NCBI RefSeq assembly: GCF_001613365.1
Contig: NZ_BDCF01000064.1
Coordinates: 1 to 37,227, forward strand
DNA: 37,227 bases
Source of the DNA: Nocardia xishanensis NBRC 101358
GTDB taxonomy: Bacteria > Actinomycetota > Actinomycetes > Mycobacteriales > Mycobacteriaceae
Direction of reading: 5' to 3'
This document shows, one piece after another, positions 7,644 to 14,658 of the stretch (positions are counted from its first letter, which is position 1; the number at the start of each line of letters is the position of its first letter). The notes below the pieces were generated by a model. The model saw only the letters and a program-made list of their open reading frames with translations. It was not told where the DNA came from and made no database searches. The position numbers were made by a program, and so were the translations under genes.

Positions 7644-9127
7644 CCGACGAGCGTTCGGCGCTCCCGCCCGAACTGGAGCGGGTGCACATGGTCGGCATCG
7701 GCGGTGCCGGAATGTCCGGTATCGCCCGCATCCTGCTCTCCCGCGGCGGCGCGGTGTCGGGTTCGGACGCCAAAGAGAGTCGCGGCGTGCTCGCACTGCG
7801 AGCCAGGGGCGCGCAGGTCCGTATCGGCCACGACGCGGGCGCGCTCGATCTGCTGCCCGGCGGCCCGACCGCGGTGGTGACCACCTACGCGGCCATCCCG
7901 AAGACCAATCCCGAACTGATGGAAGCGAATCGGCGCGACATCCCGGTGCTGCTCCGCCCGGCCGTGCTTGCCTCGCTGATGCGTGGGCACCGCACACTGC
8001 TCGTGTCGGGCACCCATGGCAAGACCTCGACGACCTCGATGCTGATCGTCTCGTTGCAGCACTGCGGCCTCGATCCGTCCTTCGCGGTCGGCGGTGAGCT
8101 GAACGAGGCGGGCACCAACGCCCACCACGGCACCGGCGACACCTTCGTGGCCGAGGCCGACGAGAGCGACGGCTCGCTGCTGCAGTACGACCCCGACGTC
8201 GCGGTGGTCACCAACATCGAATCCGATCACCTCGACTTCTTCGGCTCCGACGCCGCCTACGTGCAGGTGTTCGACGACTTCGCCGACCGGCTCGCCGAGG
8301 GCGGACTGCTGGTGGTGTGCCTGGACGACCCGGGCTCGCGTGCGCTGGCCGAGCGGGTCGGTCCCCGTCTGGCGGACAAGGGCGTGCGGGTACTCGGCTA
8401 CGGCTCAGGCGAACTCACCGACGCGCCGGTCCCCGTCGGCGTGCGGCTGCACAGCTGGGAACCGCGCGACGTGGGCGGGCTCGCCCAGTTCCAGCTGGCC
8501 GACGAAACCGCGCCGCGCACGCTGCGGCTCTCGGTGCCGGGGCGGCACATGGCGCTCAACGCGCTTGCCGCGCTGCTCGCCGCGCGCGCCGCGGGCGCCG
8601 ACGTGGACGAGATCGTCCAGGGGCTGGAAGGTTTCGGCGGTGTGCACCGGCGTTTCCAGTTCGTCGGCAGGGAGAACGGCGTGCGGGTCTTCGACGACTA
8701 CGCGCACCATCCCACCGAGGTCCGCGCGGTGCTGGGCGCGGCGGCCGAGCTGGTCCAGCAGGAGGCGCGCGACGGCGCCCGCTCGCGTCAGGGCCGGGTG
8801 ATCGTGGTCTTCCAGCCGCACCTGTACAGCCGCACCGCGACCTTCGCCGAGGACTTCGGCGTGGCGCTGAGCCTGGCCGACGAGGTCGTCGTGCTCGACG
8901 TGTACGGCGCGCGCGAGAAGCCGCTGCCCGGCGTGAACGGCGCGCTGGTGGCCCAGTCGGTCACCAAACCCGTGCACTACCAACCGGATATGTCGCGGGT
9001 CGGCCGTCAGGTCGCCGGGCTCGCGCGGCCCGGTGACGTGGTGATCACCATGGGGGCGGGCGACGTCACCATGCTCGGCAGCCAGATTCTCGACGGGCTA
9101 CGGGCGCGTCCCCAGTACGGGCGGTGA
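7640..9127 (+). CDS. murC: MurC, UDP-MurNAc:L-alanine ligase
   Basis: This 495-aa ATP-dependent ligase adds the first L-alanine to UDP-MurNAc in the cytoplasm. It shows the N-terminal motif VHMVGIGGAGMSGIARILL, the P-loop LLVSGTHGKTSTTSML near residue 122, EADESDGSLLQY, VTNIESDHLDFFG, and a C-terminal domain with GVHRRFQFVGRENGVRVFDDYAHHPTEVRA and VVFQPHLYSRTATFAEDF. ATG 7640 overlaps the murG stop as ATGA. The open frame extends far upstream only because the GC-rich murG region lacks stops in this frame, and that part has no Mur homology. ftsQ begins 6 nt after the stop. Confidence 0.96.
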   Translation: MTDERSALPPELERVHMVGIGGAGMSGIARILLSRGGAVSGSDAKESRGVLALRARGAQVRIGHDAGALDLLPGGPTAVVTTYAAIPKTNPELMEANRRDIPVLLRPAVLASLMRGHRTLLVSGTHGKTSTTSMLIVSLQHCGLDPSFAVGGELNEAGTNAHHGTGDTFVAEADESDGSLLQYDPDVAVVTNIESDHLDFFGSDAAYVQVFDDFADRLAEGGLLVVCLDDPGSRALAERVGPRLADKGVRVLGYGSGELTDAPVPVGVRLHSWEPRDVGGLAQFQLADETAPRTLRLSVPGRHMALNALAALLAARAAGADVDEIVQGLEGFGGVHRRFQFVGRENGVRVFDDYAHHPTEVRAVLGAAAELVQQEARDGARSRQGRVIVVFQPHLYSRTATFAEDFGVALSLADEVVVLDVYGAREKPLPGVNGALVAQSVTKPVHYQPDMSRVGRQVAGLARPGDVVITMGAGDVTMLGSQILDGLRARPQYGR

Positions 9128-9133
9128 GCCGCG

Positions 9134-9886
9134 ATGCGGCCGGGGGGTGACCGGCGCGGGCGCGAGCGGCGGGCCGCGGGATGGCTCGATCGGTTCGAGC
9201 TGCTGCGGCGGCCCGGCGGTCCGGCCCGGCTGCGCCGGATGCGGCTGTGGGGACTGCTCGGCGGGTGCCTGATCACCGTCGCGCTGCTCGTCTTCTGGTT
9301 CACGCCCGTGCTTTCGGTGCGCACCGTCGATATCGACGGCCTGTCCGTCGTGCAGGAAGCGCAGGTGCGTGAGCGCCTCGAAATTCCCTCGGGCCGCTCG
9401 ATGCTGCGCATCGACACCGACGCCATGGCACGGCGGGTGGCGACTATCCCGAAAGTGCGCTCCGCGCGGGTGCAGCGGGTGTATCCGTCCACCGTCCGGG
9501 TGACCGTGGTCGAGCGGACGCCGGTGCTGTACTTCGAGAGTCCCGAAGGCGCGCATCTGATGGATGCCGAAAGCGTCGAATTCGCCATCGAAGCCGCGCC
9601 CATCGGCGTGCCGAAGCTGGTCACCGAACAGCCCGGCGGCGCCGATCCGGTCACCCGCGCCGCGGTCGCGGTGCTGACCGTCTTGCCGCCCGCCCTGAAT
9701 ATCCAGGTGGGCGAGGTTGTCGCACGGTCTATTTCGGATATCTCGCTCGAGCTGCACGACGGACGCACGGTACTCTGGGGCAGTGCGAACGATGCCGAAC
9801 GCAAGGCAGCGGTGGTGTTGCCGCTGCTGACCCGGGAGGGAACGGTGTTCGACGTTTCGAGTCCGAATCTGGTCACGGTAAAGTGA
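9134..9886 (+). CDS. ftsQ: FtsQ, bitopic divisome protein with POTRA domain
   Basis: This 250-aa division protein links early and late divisome components and would be anchored in the membrane with most of its mass outside. It has an Arg-rich cytoplasmic N-terminus of about 37 residues, a single membrane segment near residues 38-57 (LWGLLGGCLITVALLVFWF), a POTRA domain starting VLSVRTVDIDGLSVV with the typical RVQRVYPSTVRVTVVERTPVLYF, and a short C-terminal beta domain. Length and architecture match actinobacterial FtsQ. The start at 9134 follows the murC stop by 6 nt. It is followed by a long non-coding region, so ftsZ is probably transcribed from its own promoter as well as by read-through. 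Confidence 0.9.
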   Translation: MRPGGDRRGRERRAAGWLDRFELLRRPGGPARLRRMRLWGLLGGCLITVALLVFWFTPVLSVRTVDIDGLSVVQEAQVRERLEIPSGRSMLRIDTDAMARRVATIPKVRSARVQRVYPSTVRVTVVERTPVLYFESPEGAHLMDAESVEFAIEAAPIGVPKLVTEQPGGADPVTRAAVAVLTVLPPALNIQVGEVVARSISDISLELHDGRTVLWGSANDAERKAAVVLPLLTREGTVFDVSSPNLVTVK

Positions 9887-10253
9887 TCGATACCCCTTGT
9901 GCCCAGCGAATTTTCGGGGGCGCTCTGCCAGAAGGCGCAGGGCCGCCGCCGGGATGGGGCTCGGGGGGCAACCGTCCAACCATACGGTGTGTGGAGTGGC
10001 GAACGAGAGGGATCACACAAGATTCTGTCACTCGTGTCGGCGCGCCTGCGCCCGTATCGCGGCGGCTGCGAATAGCGTTCCGCACCAGTCGGATACTTGA
10101 CATAACGCTAACCCTGTGGTTGAGGTTTAGGGTTTGCCCGGCCGCGGATCGTGGAGTGAAACGGTCCCGGGCAAAGCGACCGAGGGTGTCCCCATAGCGA
10201 AATGTCCTGAATCCGAAAATGACAGGCTTTAGATCGAAGGAAGGCGAGAGCCC
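9887..10253 (+). promoter_or_regulatory. ftsZ upstream regulatory region with TTGACA box and overlapping inverted repeat
   Basis: This 367-bp gap has no supported gene. It holds a perfect -35-like TTGACA at 10097-10102, with TGAGGT (10121-10126) as a weak -10 at 18-bp spacing. An inverted repeat overlaps this promoter: ctaaccct (10108-10115) and agggtttg (10129-10136), 7 of 8 paired, 13 nt apart. A second -10-like TAGCGT lies at 10073-10078. A clear Shine-Dalgarno, gaaggaagg at about 10236-10244, precedes the ftsZ ATG. In related mycobacteria ftsZ is driven by several promoters in the ftsQ-ftsZ gap, which agrees with the layout. Transcription start points and any repressor are inference. Confidence 0.6.
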
Positions 10254-11492
10254 ATGACGCCCCCGCACAACTACCTTGCGGTGATCAAGGTCGTCGGTAT
10301 CGGCGGCGGCGGCGTGAATGCCGTCAACCGGATGATCGAACAGGGACTCAAGGGAGTCGAGTTCATCGCGGTCAACACCGACGCGCAGGCGCTGCTGATG
10401 AGCGACGCCGACGTCAAGCTCGACGTCGGCCGCGAGCTCACGCGCGGCTTGGGCGCGGGCGCCGACCCCGAGGTAGGCCGCAAAGCCGCCGAGGACCACA
10501 AGGACGAGATCGAAGAGGTGCTCAAGGGCGCCGACATGGTCTTCGTGACCGCCGGCGAGGGCGGCGGCACCGGCACCGGCGGCGCTCCTGTCGTGGCGAG
10601 CATCGCGCGCAAGCTCGGCGCGCTGACCATCGGCGTGGTCACCCGGCCGTTCTCGTTCGAGGGCAAGCGCCGCGGCAACCAGGCCGAGGTGGGCATCAAC
10701 CTGCTGCGCGAGTCCTGCGACACCCTCATCGTCATCCCGAACGACCGGCTGCTCCAGCTCGGCGACGCGGCGGTCAGCCTGATGGACGCCTTCCGCTCCG
10801 CCGACGAGGTGCTGCTCAACGGTGTTCAGGGCATCACCGACCTGATCACCACCCCCGGCCTGATCAACGTCGACTTCGCCGACGTCAAGAGCGTCATGTC
10901 CGGTGCGGGCAGCGCGCTCATGGGCATCGGTTCGGCGCGCGGCGAGGGCCGGTCGGTGAAAGCGGCCGAGGCGGCGATCAACTCGCCGCTGCTCGAGGCA
11001 TCGATGGACGGCGCGCACGGCGTGCTGCTCTCCATCGCGGGCGGGTCCGACCTCGGTCTGTTCGAGATCAACGAGGCCGCCTCGCTGGTGCAGGAGGCCG
11101 CGCACATCGAGGCCAACATCATCTTCGGTACCGTCATCGACGATTCGCTCGGCGACGAAGTGCGCGTCACCGTCATCGCGGCCGGTTTCGACGGCGGCGG
11201 GCCGGCCCGGCGCACCTTCGACCCCGCGACCACGCGCGGCGCGATCGGCTCGGGACGCGCGGGCGAGATCGGCCAGACCAGCAGGACGAGCGAGATCACC
11301 GGGTCGACCACGCGCAGCACCGAGTCCACCACGACCGGCTCCTCCTCGAGCGTGACCCGCGGCGCCGTGCCGAGCTATCGGCCCCCGCTCGCCGAGCCGA
11401 CGGTCTCGCACAACAGCCGGTCGCACATCCAGCCGCCGGACGGTGGCGACGACGATGACGACGTCGACGTGCCGTCCTTCATGCGTCGCTGA
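10254..11492 (+). CDS. ftsZ: FtsZ, tubulin-like division GTPase
   Basis: This 412-aa GTPase polymerises into the Z ring at mid-cell and recruits the divisome. The N-terminal GTPase domain begins NYLAVIKVVGIGGGGVNAVNRM. The tubulin signature GGGTGTGGAP lies near residues 103-112, and the T7 loop region reads NVDFADVKSVMSGAGSALMGIG. The C-terminal variable linker (about 322-390) is rich in Ser, Thr and Arg. The protein ends with an acidic run and DVDVPSFMRR, the conserved tail used by partners such as SepF. There is no ftsA nearby, as is usual in this order, so SepF downstream is the likely membrane anchor. A perfect stem-loop follows the stop. Confidence 0.98.
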   Translation: MTPPHNYLAVIKVVGIGGGGVNAVNRMIEQGLKGVEFIAVNTDAQALLMSDADVKLDVGRELTRGLGAGADPEVGRKAAEDHKDEIEEVLKGADMVFVTAGEGGGTGTGGAPVVASIARKLGALTIGVVTRPFSFEGKRRGNQAEVGINLLRESCDTLIVIPNDRLLQLGDAAVSLMDAFRSADEVLLNGVQGITDLITTPGLINVDFADVKSVMSGAGSALMGIGSARGEGRSVKAAEAAINSPLLEASMDGAHGVLLSIAGGSDLGLFEINEAASLVQEAAHIEANIIFGTVIDDSLGDEVRVTVIAAGFDGGGPARRTFDPATTRGAIGSGRAGEIGQTSRTSEITGSTTRSTESTTTGSSSSVTRGAVPSYRPPLAEPTVSHNSRSHIQPPDGGDDDDDVDVPSFMRR

Positions 11493-11502
11493 CCCGGTCT
11501 TC

Positions 11503-11533
11503 CGCTCGTCCCGGGATTTCTCCGGGACGAGCG
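11503..11533 (+). terminator. Stem-loop terminator after ftsZ
   Basis: A perfect 12-bp stem, CGCTCGTCCCGG (11503-11514) with CCGGGACGAGCG (11522-11533), closes a 7-nt loop 10 nt after the ftsZ stop. No T-tract follows, as is common for actinobacterial terminators. It probably separates ftsZ mRNA from pgeF, which has its own -10 box. Confidence 0.85.
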
Positions 11534-11561
11534 CCCTGGCTCGTCGCCCGAGGTGAGGTTC

Positions 11562-11628
11562 GCCGCACGGCGAGCCGTGCGGCCAGACCACCCGGAAGCG
11601 AATCAGCCCACCATCCAGGATGATTCGC
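11562..11628. other. Two further inverted repeats in the ftsZ-pgeF gap
   Basis: GCCGCACGG (11562-11570) pairs with CCGTGCGGC (11575-11583) around a 4-nt CGAG loop. GCGAATCA (11598-11605) pairs with TGATTCGC (11621-11628) around 15 nt. A third weaker pair, GGCTCGG and CCGAGCC, lies just downstream at about 11638-11661. With the terminator at 11503 they make a run of four hairpins in about 160 bp. They could be extra termination or RNA-processing signals, or an operator upstream of pgeF. No function is known. Confidence 0.5.
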
Positions 11629-11695
11629 CGCCGGCGTGGCTCGGCATTCGCTGACCGAGCCGTGGCGGCGGCCTTCGGAGCCCCGGTTCGCCTAC

Positions 11696-11701
11696 TAGGC
11701 T
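11696..11701 (+). promoter_or_regulatory. -10 box of pgeF, leaderless type
   Basis: TAGGCT ends 7 nt before the pgeF ATG at 11709, so transcription would begin at or next to the start codon. There is no Shine-Dalgarno motif. The TANNNT consensus and this spacing are known marks of leaderless genes in actinobacteria. Confidence 0.6.
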
Positions 11702-11708
11702 CGAGTGC

Positions 11709-12437
11709 ATGACTGCTGCCCACACACTCACCGTCCGACGGGTCACGACGACCAGGGCGGGCGGCTTCTCCGCGCCGCCCTACGACTCGTTCAACCTCGG
11801 CGACCACGTGGGCGATGATCCGGTGGCCGTGCGCCGCAACCGCGACCGCCTCGCCGATGGCATCGGCCTCACCCCGGACCGGCTGGTGTGGATGGAGCAG
11901 ATCCACGGCCGCGCGGTGGAAATCGTCGACGGGCCGCGCTCCGAGCCGGTGCCCGCCACCGACGCCCTCGTCACCACCGTGCCGAATCTCGCGCTGGTCG
12001 TGCTGACCGCGGACTGCGTCCCGATCCTGCTCTCCGACGACGAGGCCGGCGTCATCGCCGCCGTGCACGCGGGCCGCATCGGCGCGCGCATCGGCATCGT
12101 CCCGCGCGTGCTGGACGCGATGGTGTCGGTCGGCGCCAGGCTGGACCGCGTCGGAGCGTTCCTCGGACCGGCCGCCTCCGGTCGGCAGTACGAGGTGCCC
12201 GCCGCCATGCGCGCCGACGTCGAGAAGCACCTGCCAGGCAGCGCGACCACCACCGTGCGCGGCACCCCGGCGCTCGACCTGCGCGCCGGAATTCGCAGGC
12301 AGCTCACCGAGGCGGGCGTCGCTGCCGTCGCCGAGGACCCGCGCTGCACCATCGAGGACAAGACGCTGTTCAGCCATCGCCGCGGCGCGCCGACCGGACG
12401 CATGGCGGGAGTGATCTGGATCGAGGGCCCGAAATGA
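11709..12437 (+). CDS. pgeF: PgeF/YfiH family protein (peptidoglycan editing factor, laccase-domain)
   Basis: This 242-aa protein belongs to the YfiH/PgeF (DUF152, multicopper polyphenol oxidoreductase) family. Members act on purine nucleosides in vitro, and the E. coli member limits misincorporation of L-Ser in place of L-Ala by MurC, so its place beside mur genes is meaningful. Motifs seen are YDSFNLGDHVGDDPVAVRRNR near residues 22-42, VVLTADCVPILL with the metal-binding Cys, and VIAAVHAGRIG with the metal-binding His; the usual HAGWRG reads HAGRIG here. The C-terminus is RGAPTGRMAGVIWI. The start is supported by the adjacent -10 box. The stop overlaps a 16-codon micro-ORF that leads into yggS. 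Confidence 0.88.
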   Translation: MTAAHTLTVRRVTTTRAGGFSAPPYDSFNLGDHVGDDPVAVRRNRDRLADGIGLTPDRLVWMEQIHGRAVEIVDGPRSEPVPATDALVTTVPNLALVVLTADCVPILLSDDEAGVIAAVHAGRIGARIGIVPRVLDAMVSVGARLDRVGAFLGPAASGRQYEVPAAMRADVEKHLPGSATTTVRGTPALDLRAGIRRQLTEAGVAAVAEDPRCTIEDKTLFSHRRGAPTGRMAGVIWIEGPK

Positions 12438-12484
12438 CGCGGCGCGGTTCGGAAACACGGCGCGGTTCGGGGCGCCGCCGATGA
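12434..12484 (+). CDS. 16-aa micro-ORF linking pgeF to yggS by double ATGA overlap
   Basis: ATG 12434 overlaps the pgeF stop (ATGA 12434-12437). After 16 codons the TGA at 12482-12484 overlaps the yggS ATG (ATGA 12481-12484). The 47-bp spacer contains the direct repeat cggcgcggttcgg twice (12440-12452 and 12458-12470), giving the peptide repeat RRGSxxRRGSG. It does not resemble the MSER repeat but has the same relay geometry. The product, if made, is probably only a coupling device. Confidence 0.35.
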   Translation: MTRRGSETRRGSGRRR

Positions 12485-13230
12485 CCGACTCGGAAACCGT
12501 TGTGGCACAAGCCGACGCGCGCACCGCGGAGCTGGCGGGCAATCTCGACGTGCTGCTCGGGCGAATCGACGCCGCCTGCCGGGCGACCGGCCGGGAGCCG
12601 GGCTCGGTGCGGCTGCTGCCGGTGACGAAGTTCTTTCCCGCCGCGGATGTGGCGATCCTGTACGGCCTCGGCCGCCGGGAGTTCGGCGAGTCGCGCGAGC
12701 AGGAGGCCACCGCCAAGGTCGCGGAACTGGACGACCGGCGAGACATTCGGTGGCACATGATCGGCCGCTTGCAGCGCAACAAGGCCAGGGTGGTCGCGCG
12801 CTGGGCGCACACCGTGCACTCGGTGGACAGCGAACGGCTGGCAACGGCTCTTGACAAGGGCGCGCTGGCCGCGCTGGACGCGGGCGAGCGCACCGAACCC
12901 CTGCGCGTGCTGCTCCAGGTGAGCCTGGACGAGGACCCGGAAAGGGGCGGCGTCGGCCAGAACGATCTCGATCGGCTCGCCGACCAGGTCGCGGCCGCCG
13001 AAGGTCTGCAGCTCGCGGGCTTGATGGCGATTCCGCCACTCGACGCCGATCCTCATAGCGCATTCGCACGGCTTGCGACTTTGCACACGCTGCTACTCGC
13101 CAGACACCCCGGCGCAACCGAACTTTCTGCAGGAATGTCGGGTGATCTGGAATCAGCGATCGAACATGGTTCCACCGTTGTGCGTGTCGGTACCGCCTTG
13201 ATGGGCACTCGACCGATAACCTCGGGCTAG
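12481..13230 (+). CDS. yggS: YggS/PLPBP family pyridoxal-phosphate homeostasis protein
   Basis: This 249-aa protein is the PLP-binding protein family (YggS, PROSC, YlmE) that buffers pyridoxal phosphate and affects amino acid and keto acid balance. The fold resembles the alanine racemase barrel without the second domain. Motifs seen are RLLPVTKFFPAADV with the PLP-binding lysine at residue 50, FGESREQEATAK, WHMIGRLQRNKAR, LLQVSLDEDPERGGV, GLMAIPP, and the phosphate-binding LSAGMSGDLESAIEHGSTVVRVGTALMG at the C-terminus. It sits between ftsZ and sepF, the conserved position in Gram-positive division clusters. The ATG overlaps the preceding micro-ORF stop. Confidence 0.93.
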   Translation: MTDSETVVAQADARTAELAGNLDVLLGRIDAACRATGREPGSVRLLPVTKFFPAADVAILYGLGRREFGESREQEATAKVAELDDRRDIRWHMIGRLQRNKARVVARWAHTVHSVDSERLATALDKGALAALDAGERTEPLRVLLQVSLDEDPERGGVGQNDLDRLADQVAAAEGLQLAGLMAIPPLDADPHSAFARLATLHTLLLARHPGATELSAGMSGDLESAIEHGSTVVRVGTALMGTRPITSG

Positions 13231-13337
13231 CAAAGAAACCTCATCAGTCACATATGACACATAAGATTGGGACAGAAGAGGGCTGAGCAAGACTTCAACA
13301 CCCGGCCGCCACCGGGGCCGAAGGAAGGTCGACCAGA
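13231..13337 (+). promoter_or_regulatory. Putative sepF promoter and Shine-Dalgarno
   Basis: After the yggS TAG stop the sequence becomes AT-richer and includes a -10-like TAAGAT at 13262-13267. No clear -35 is seen. A strong Shine-Dalgarno motif, aaggaagg at 13321-13327, lies about 10 nt before ATG 13338 of a leader micro-ORF rather than before sepF itself. Transcription would start near 13274, giving a leader of about 145 nt before sepF. Confidence 0.4.
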
Positions 13338-13421
13338 ATGAGCGAGCGCAGCGAGCGAGGACTCGACGTAGCCACCATCGTGGTCATGACGGTGCCGCGC
13401 GGTAGCGGGGTGCAATCATGA
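13338..13421 (+). CDS. 27-aa MSERSER leader micro-ORF coupled to sepF
   Basis: ATG 13338 follows a good Shine-Dalgarno and starts ATGAGCGAGCGCAGCGAGCG, the same 5' block as the repeat at 2211 and 37110. The frame is open for 27 codons (MSERSERGLDVATIVV at its N-terminus), and its TGA (13419-13421) overlaps the sepF ATG as ATGA 13418-13421. The start-to-start distance is 80 nt, equal to the copy before mraY. A GGGGTG lies 8-13 nt before the sepF ATG. Only the 5' block matches the repeat clearly; the rest has diverged. SepF output is likely coupled to leader translation. An alternative reading, that this is simply an untranslated insertion, cannot be excluded. Confidence 0.5.
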   Translation: MSERSERGLDVATIVVMTVPRGSGVQS

Positions 13422-14200
13422 GCACGCTGCACAAGTTCAAGGCTTACTTCGGCATGGTTCCGCTCGAGGATTACGAGGACGACTACGTCGACGATCGCGC
13501 ACCGCGCGGGAACGAGCGCGGTGGCGCACGGGGGCGTTCCTACTCTGAGCGGCCCGGCTACGGCGCCGACCGGTATGCCGAAGATCGTTACGGCGCAGAC
13601 CGTTTCGACGAGGACGTCGACTACCCCGAGCCCGCCTACAAGTCGCAGTACCAGGCGGGTTACCCGGCGGCGCGCCGTGACGAGTACGCCGACGAGCCCT
13701 ACGGCGACGATCGCTACGAGTCGTCACGGCGGCCTACCCGAATCGATGCGGCCCCGTCGACGGGCCGGTTCCGTGCGGGCGGCGGCGCAGGCATGTTGCG
13801 GGGAGCCACCAGGGGTGCGCTCGCCGTCGATCCCGACGCCGAGGAGCGGCGGCTGGAGGAGCGCGTGCGCCCCGAGCCCGCGGCCGTTCGCCGGCCAGGG
13901 ATCTTCGAGGACGGAGGTCCCTTGTCCAAGATCACGACGCTGCGTCCGCGCGATTACAGCGAGGCCCGCATCATCGGCGAGCGTTTCCGTGAGGGGAACC
14001 CGGTGATCATGGACCTGGTCGATCTGAGCAACGCCGATGCCAAGCGGCTGGTCGACTTCGCGGCCGGGCTGGCCTTCGCGCTGCGCGGTTCGTTCGACAA
14101 GGTGGCGACCAAAGTGTTCCTGCTCTCACCCGCCGACGTGGACGTATCGGCCGAGGAACGACGCAGGATCGCCGAAACCGGCTTCTACAACCAGAAATAG
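13418..14200 (+). CDS. sepF: SepF, FtsZ membrane anchor
   Basis: This 260-aa protein links FtsZ to the membrane and is essential for division in actinobacteria that lack FtsA. The N-terminus MSTLHKFKAYFGMVPLEDY is the amphipathic membrane-targeting helix. Residues about 20-150 are a disordered, Asp/Tyr/Arg-rich linker with a repeated motif (YGADRYAEDRYGADRFDED, then EPYGDDRYES). The conserved FtsZ-binding core starts near residue 168 with KITTLRPRDYSEARIIGERFREG, then VIMDLVDLSNADAKRLVDFAAGLAFALRGSFDKVATKVFLLSP and the conserved end EERRRIAETGFYNQK. The position between yggS and yggT is conserved. The ATG overlaps the leader micro-ORF stop. Confidence 0.95.
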   Translation: MSTLHKFKAYFGMVPLEDYEDDYVDDRAPRGNERGGARGRSYSERPGYGADRYAEDRYGADRFDEDVDYPEPAYKSQYQAGYPAARRDEYADEPYGDDRYESSRRPTRIDAAPSTGRFRAGGGAGMLRGATRGALAVDPDAEERRLEERVRPEPAAVRRPGIFEDGGPLSKITTLRPRDYSEARIIGERFREGNPVIMDLVDLSNADAKRLVDFAAGLAFALRGSFDKVATKVFLLSPADVDVSAEERRRIAETGFYNQK

Positions 14201-14289
14201 CGGTGTGATCCGGGGGGTTCGCCGATCTGGTCGCGCGCGGGGCGGTGTGGTCATTTTGCGCAACGCCGATTTTCGGGCAGAGTGAAGTC

Positions 14290-14592
14290 GTGGCCTTGTT
14301 CGCGGTGCTGTACTTCGTACTGTTCATCTTCTGGCTGTTGCTGATCAGCCGGGTGATCGTCGAGTTCGTTCGTAGCTTCGCCCGTGACTGGCGACCGACC
14401 GGTGTCGTTGTCGTCATCCTGGAGGTGATCTTCACGATCACCGACCCTCCGGTGAAACTACTGAGACGACTGATACCACCGGTGTCTCTGGGGGGAATTC
14501 GCCTGGACCTGTCGATTATGGTCCTGCTATTCATCGTCTTCATCCTGATGTCGATCGTGAGCAGGCTCGGCCAACCGGTAGCTCCGGTGTGA
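14290..14592 (+). CDS. YggT family small membrane protein
   Basis: This 100-aa YggT family protein has two hydrophobic regions, about residues 2-20 (ALFAVLYFVLFIFWLLLIS) and 72-90, joined by a conserved stretch with FVRSFARDWRP, FTITDPPVKLLRRLIPP and GGIRLDLS. The family is of uncertain function but is usually encoded beside sepF and divIVA. It is thought to take part in membrane or division-related processes. GTG 14290 is preferred because family members begin right at this hydrophobic segment. The upstream in-frame ATG at 14245 would add 15 residues that do not look like this family. wag31 follows after 66 nt. Confidence 0.85.
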   Translation: MALFAVLYFVLFIFWLLLISRVIVEFVRSFARDWRPTGVVVVILEVIFTITDPPVKLLRRLIPPVSLGGIRLDLSIMVLLFIVFILMSIVSRLGQPVAPV

Positions 14593-14658
14593 CAGAATGG
14601 GCCAAGATACCTTGCTAGATCTGCTAGATGTCCAAAAGACGCGTGAAGGGATCCTTCC
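14593..14658 (+). promoter_or_regulatory. Leader and possible promoter of wag31 with a 9-bp direct repeat
   Basis: Candidate elements are gtgaca (14589-14594) as -35-like and TACCTT (14608-14613) as -10-like, at a spacing too short to be convincing. A tandem 9-bp repeat, TGCTAGATC then TGCTAGATG, lies at 14613-14630. The Shine-Dalgarno GAAGG (14645-14649) can pair with CCTTC (14653-14657) directly before the ATG. Confidence 0.35.

Noticed and set aside
9873..12893. Very long open frame on the minus strand across ftsZ, pgeF and yggS
   Set aside because: It is antisense to well-supported genes, has no recognisable domain, and arises from the high GC at third codon positions of the real genes.
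13241..13262. Crp-like palindrome around gtcacatatgacac before sepF
   Set aside because: The half-sites do not form an inverted repeat with the N6 spacing; only the central CATATG is symmetric.
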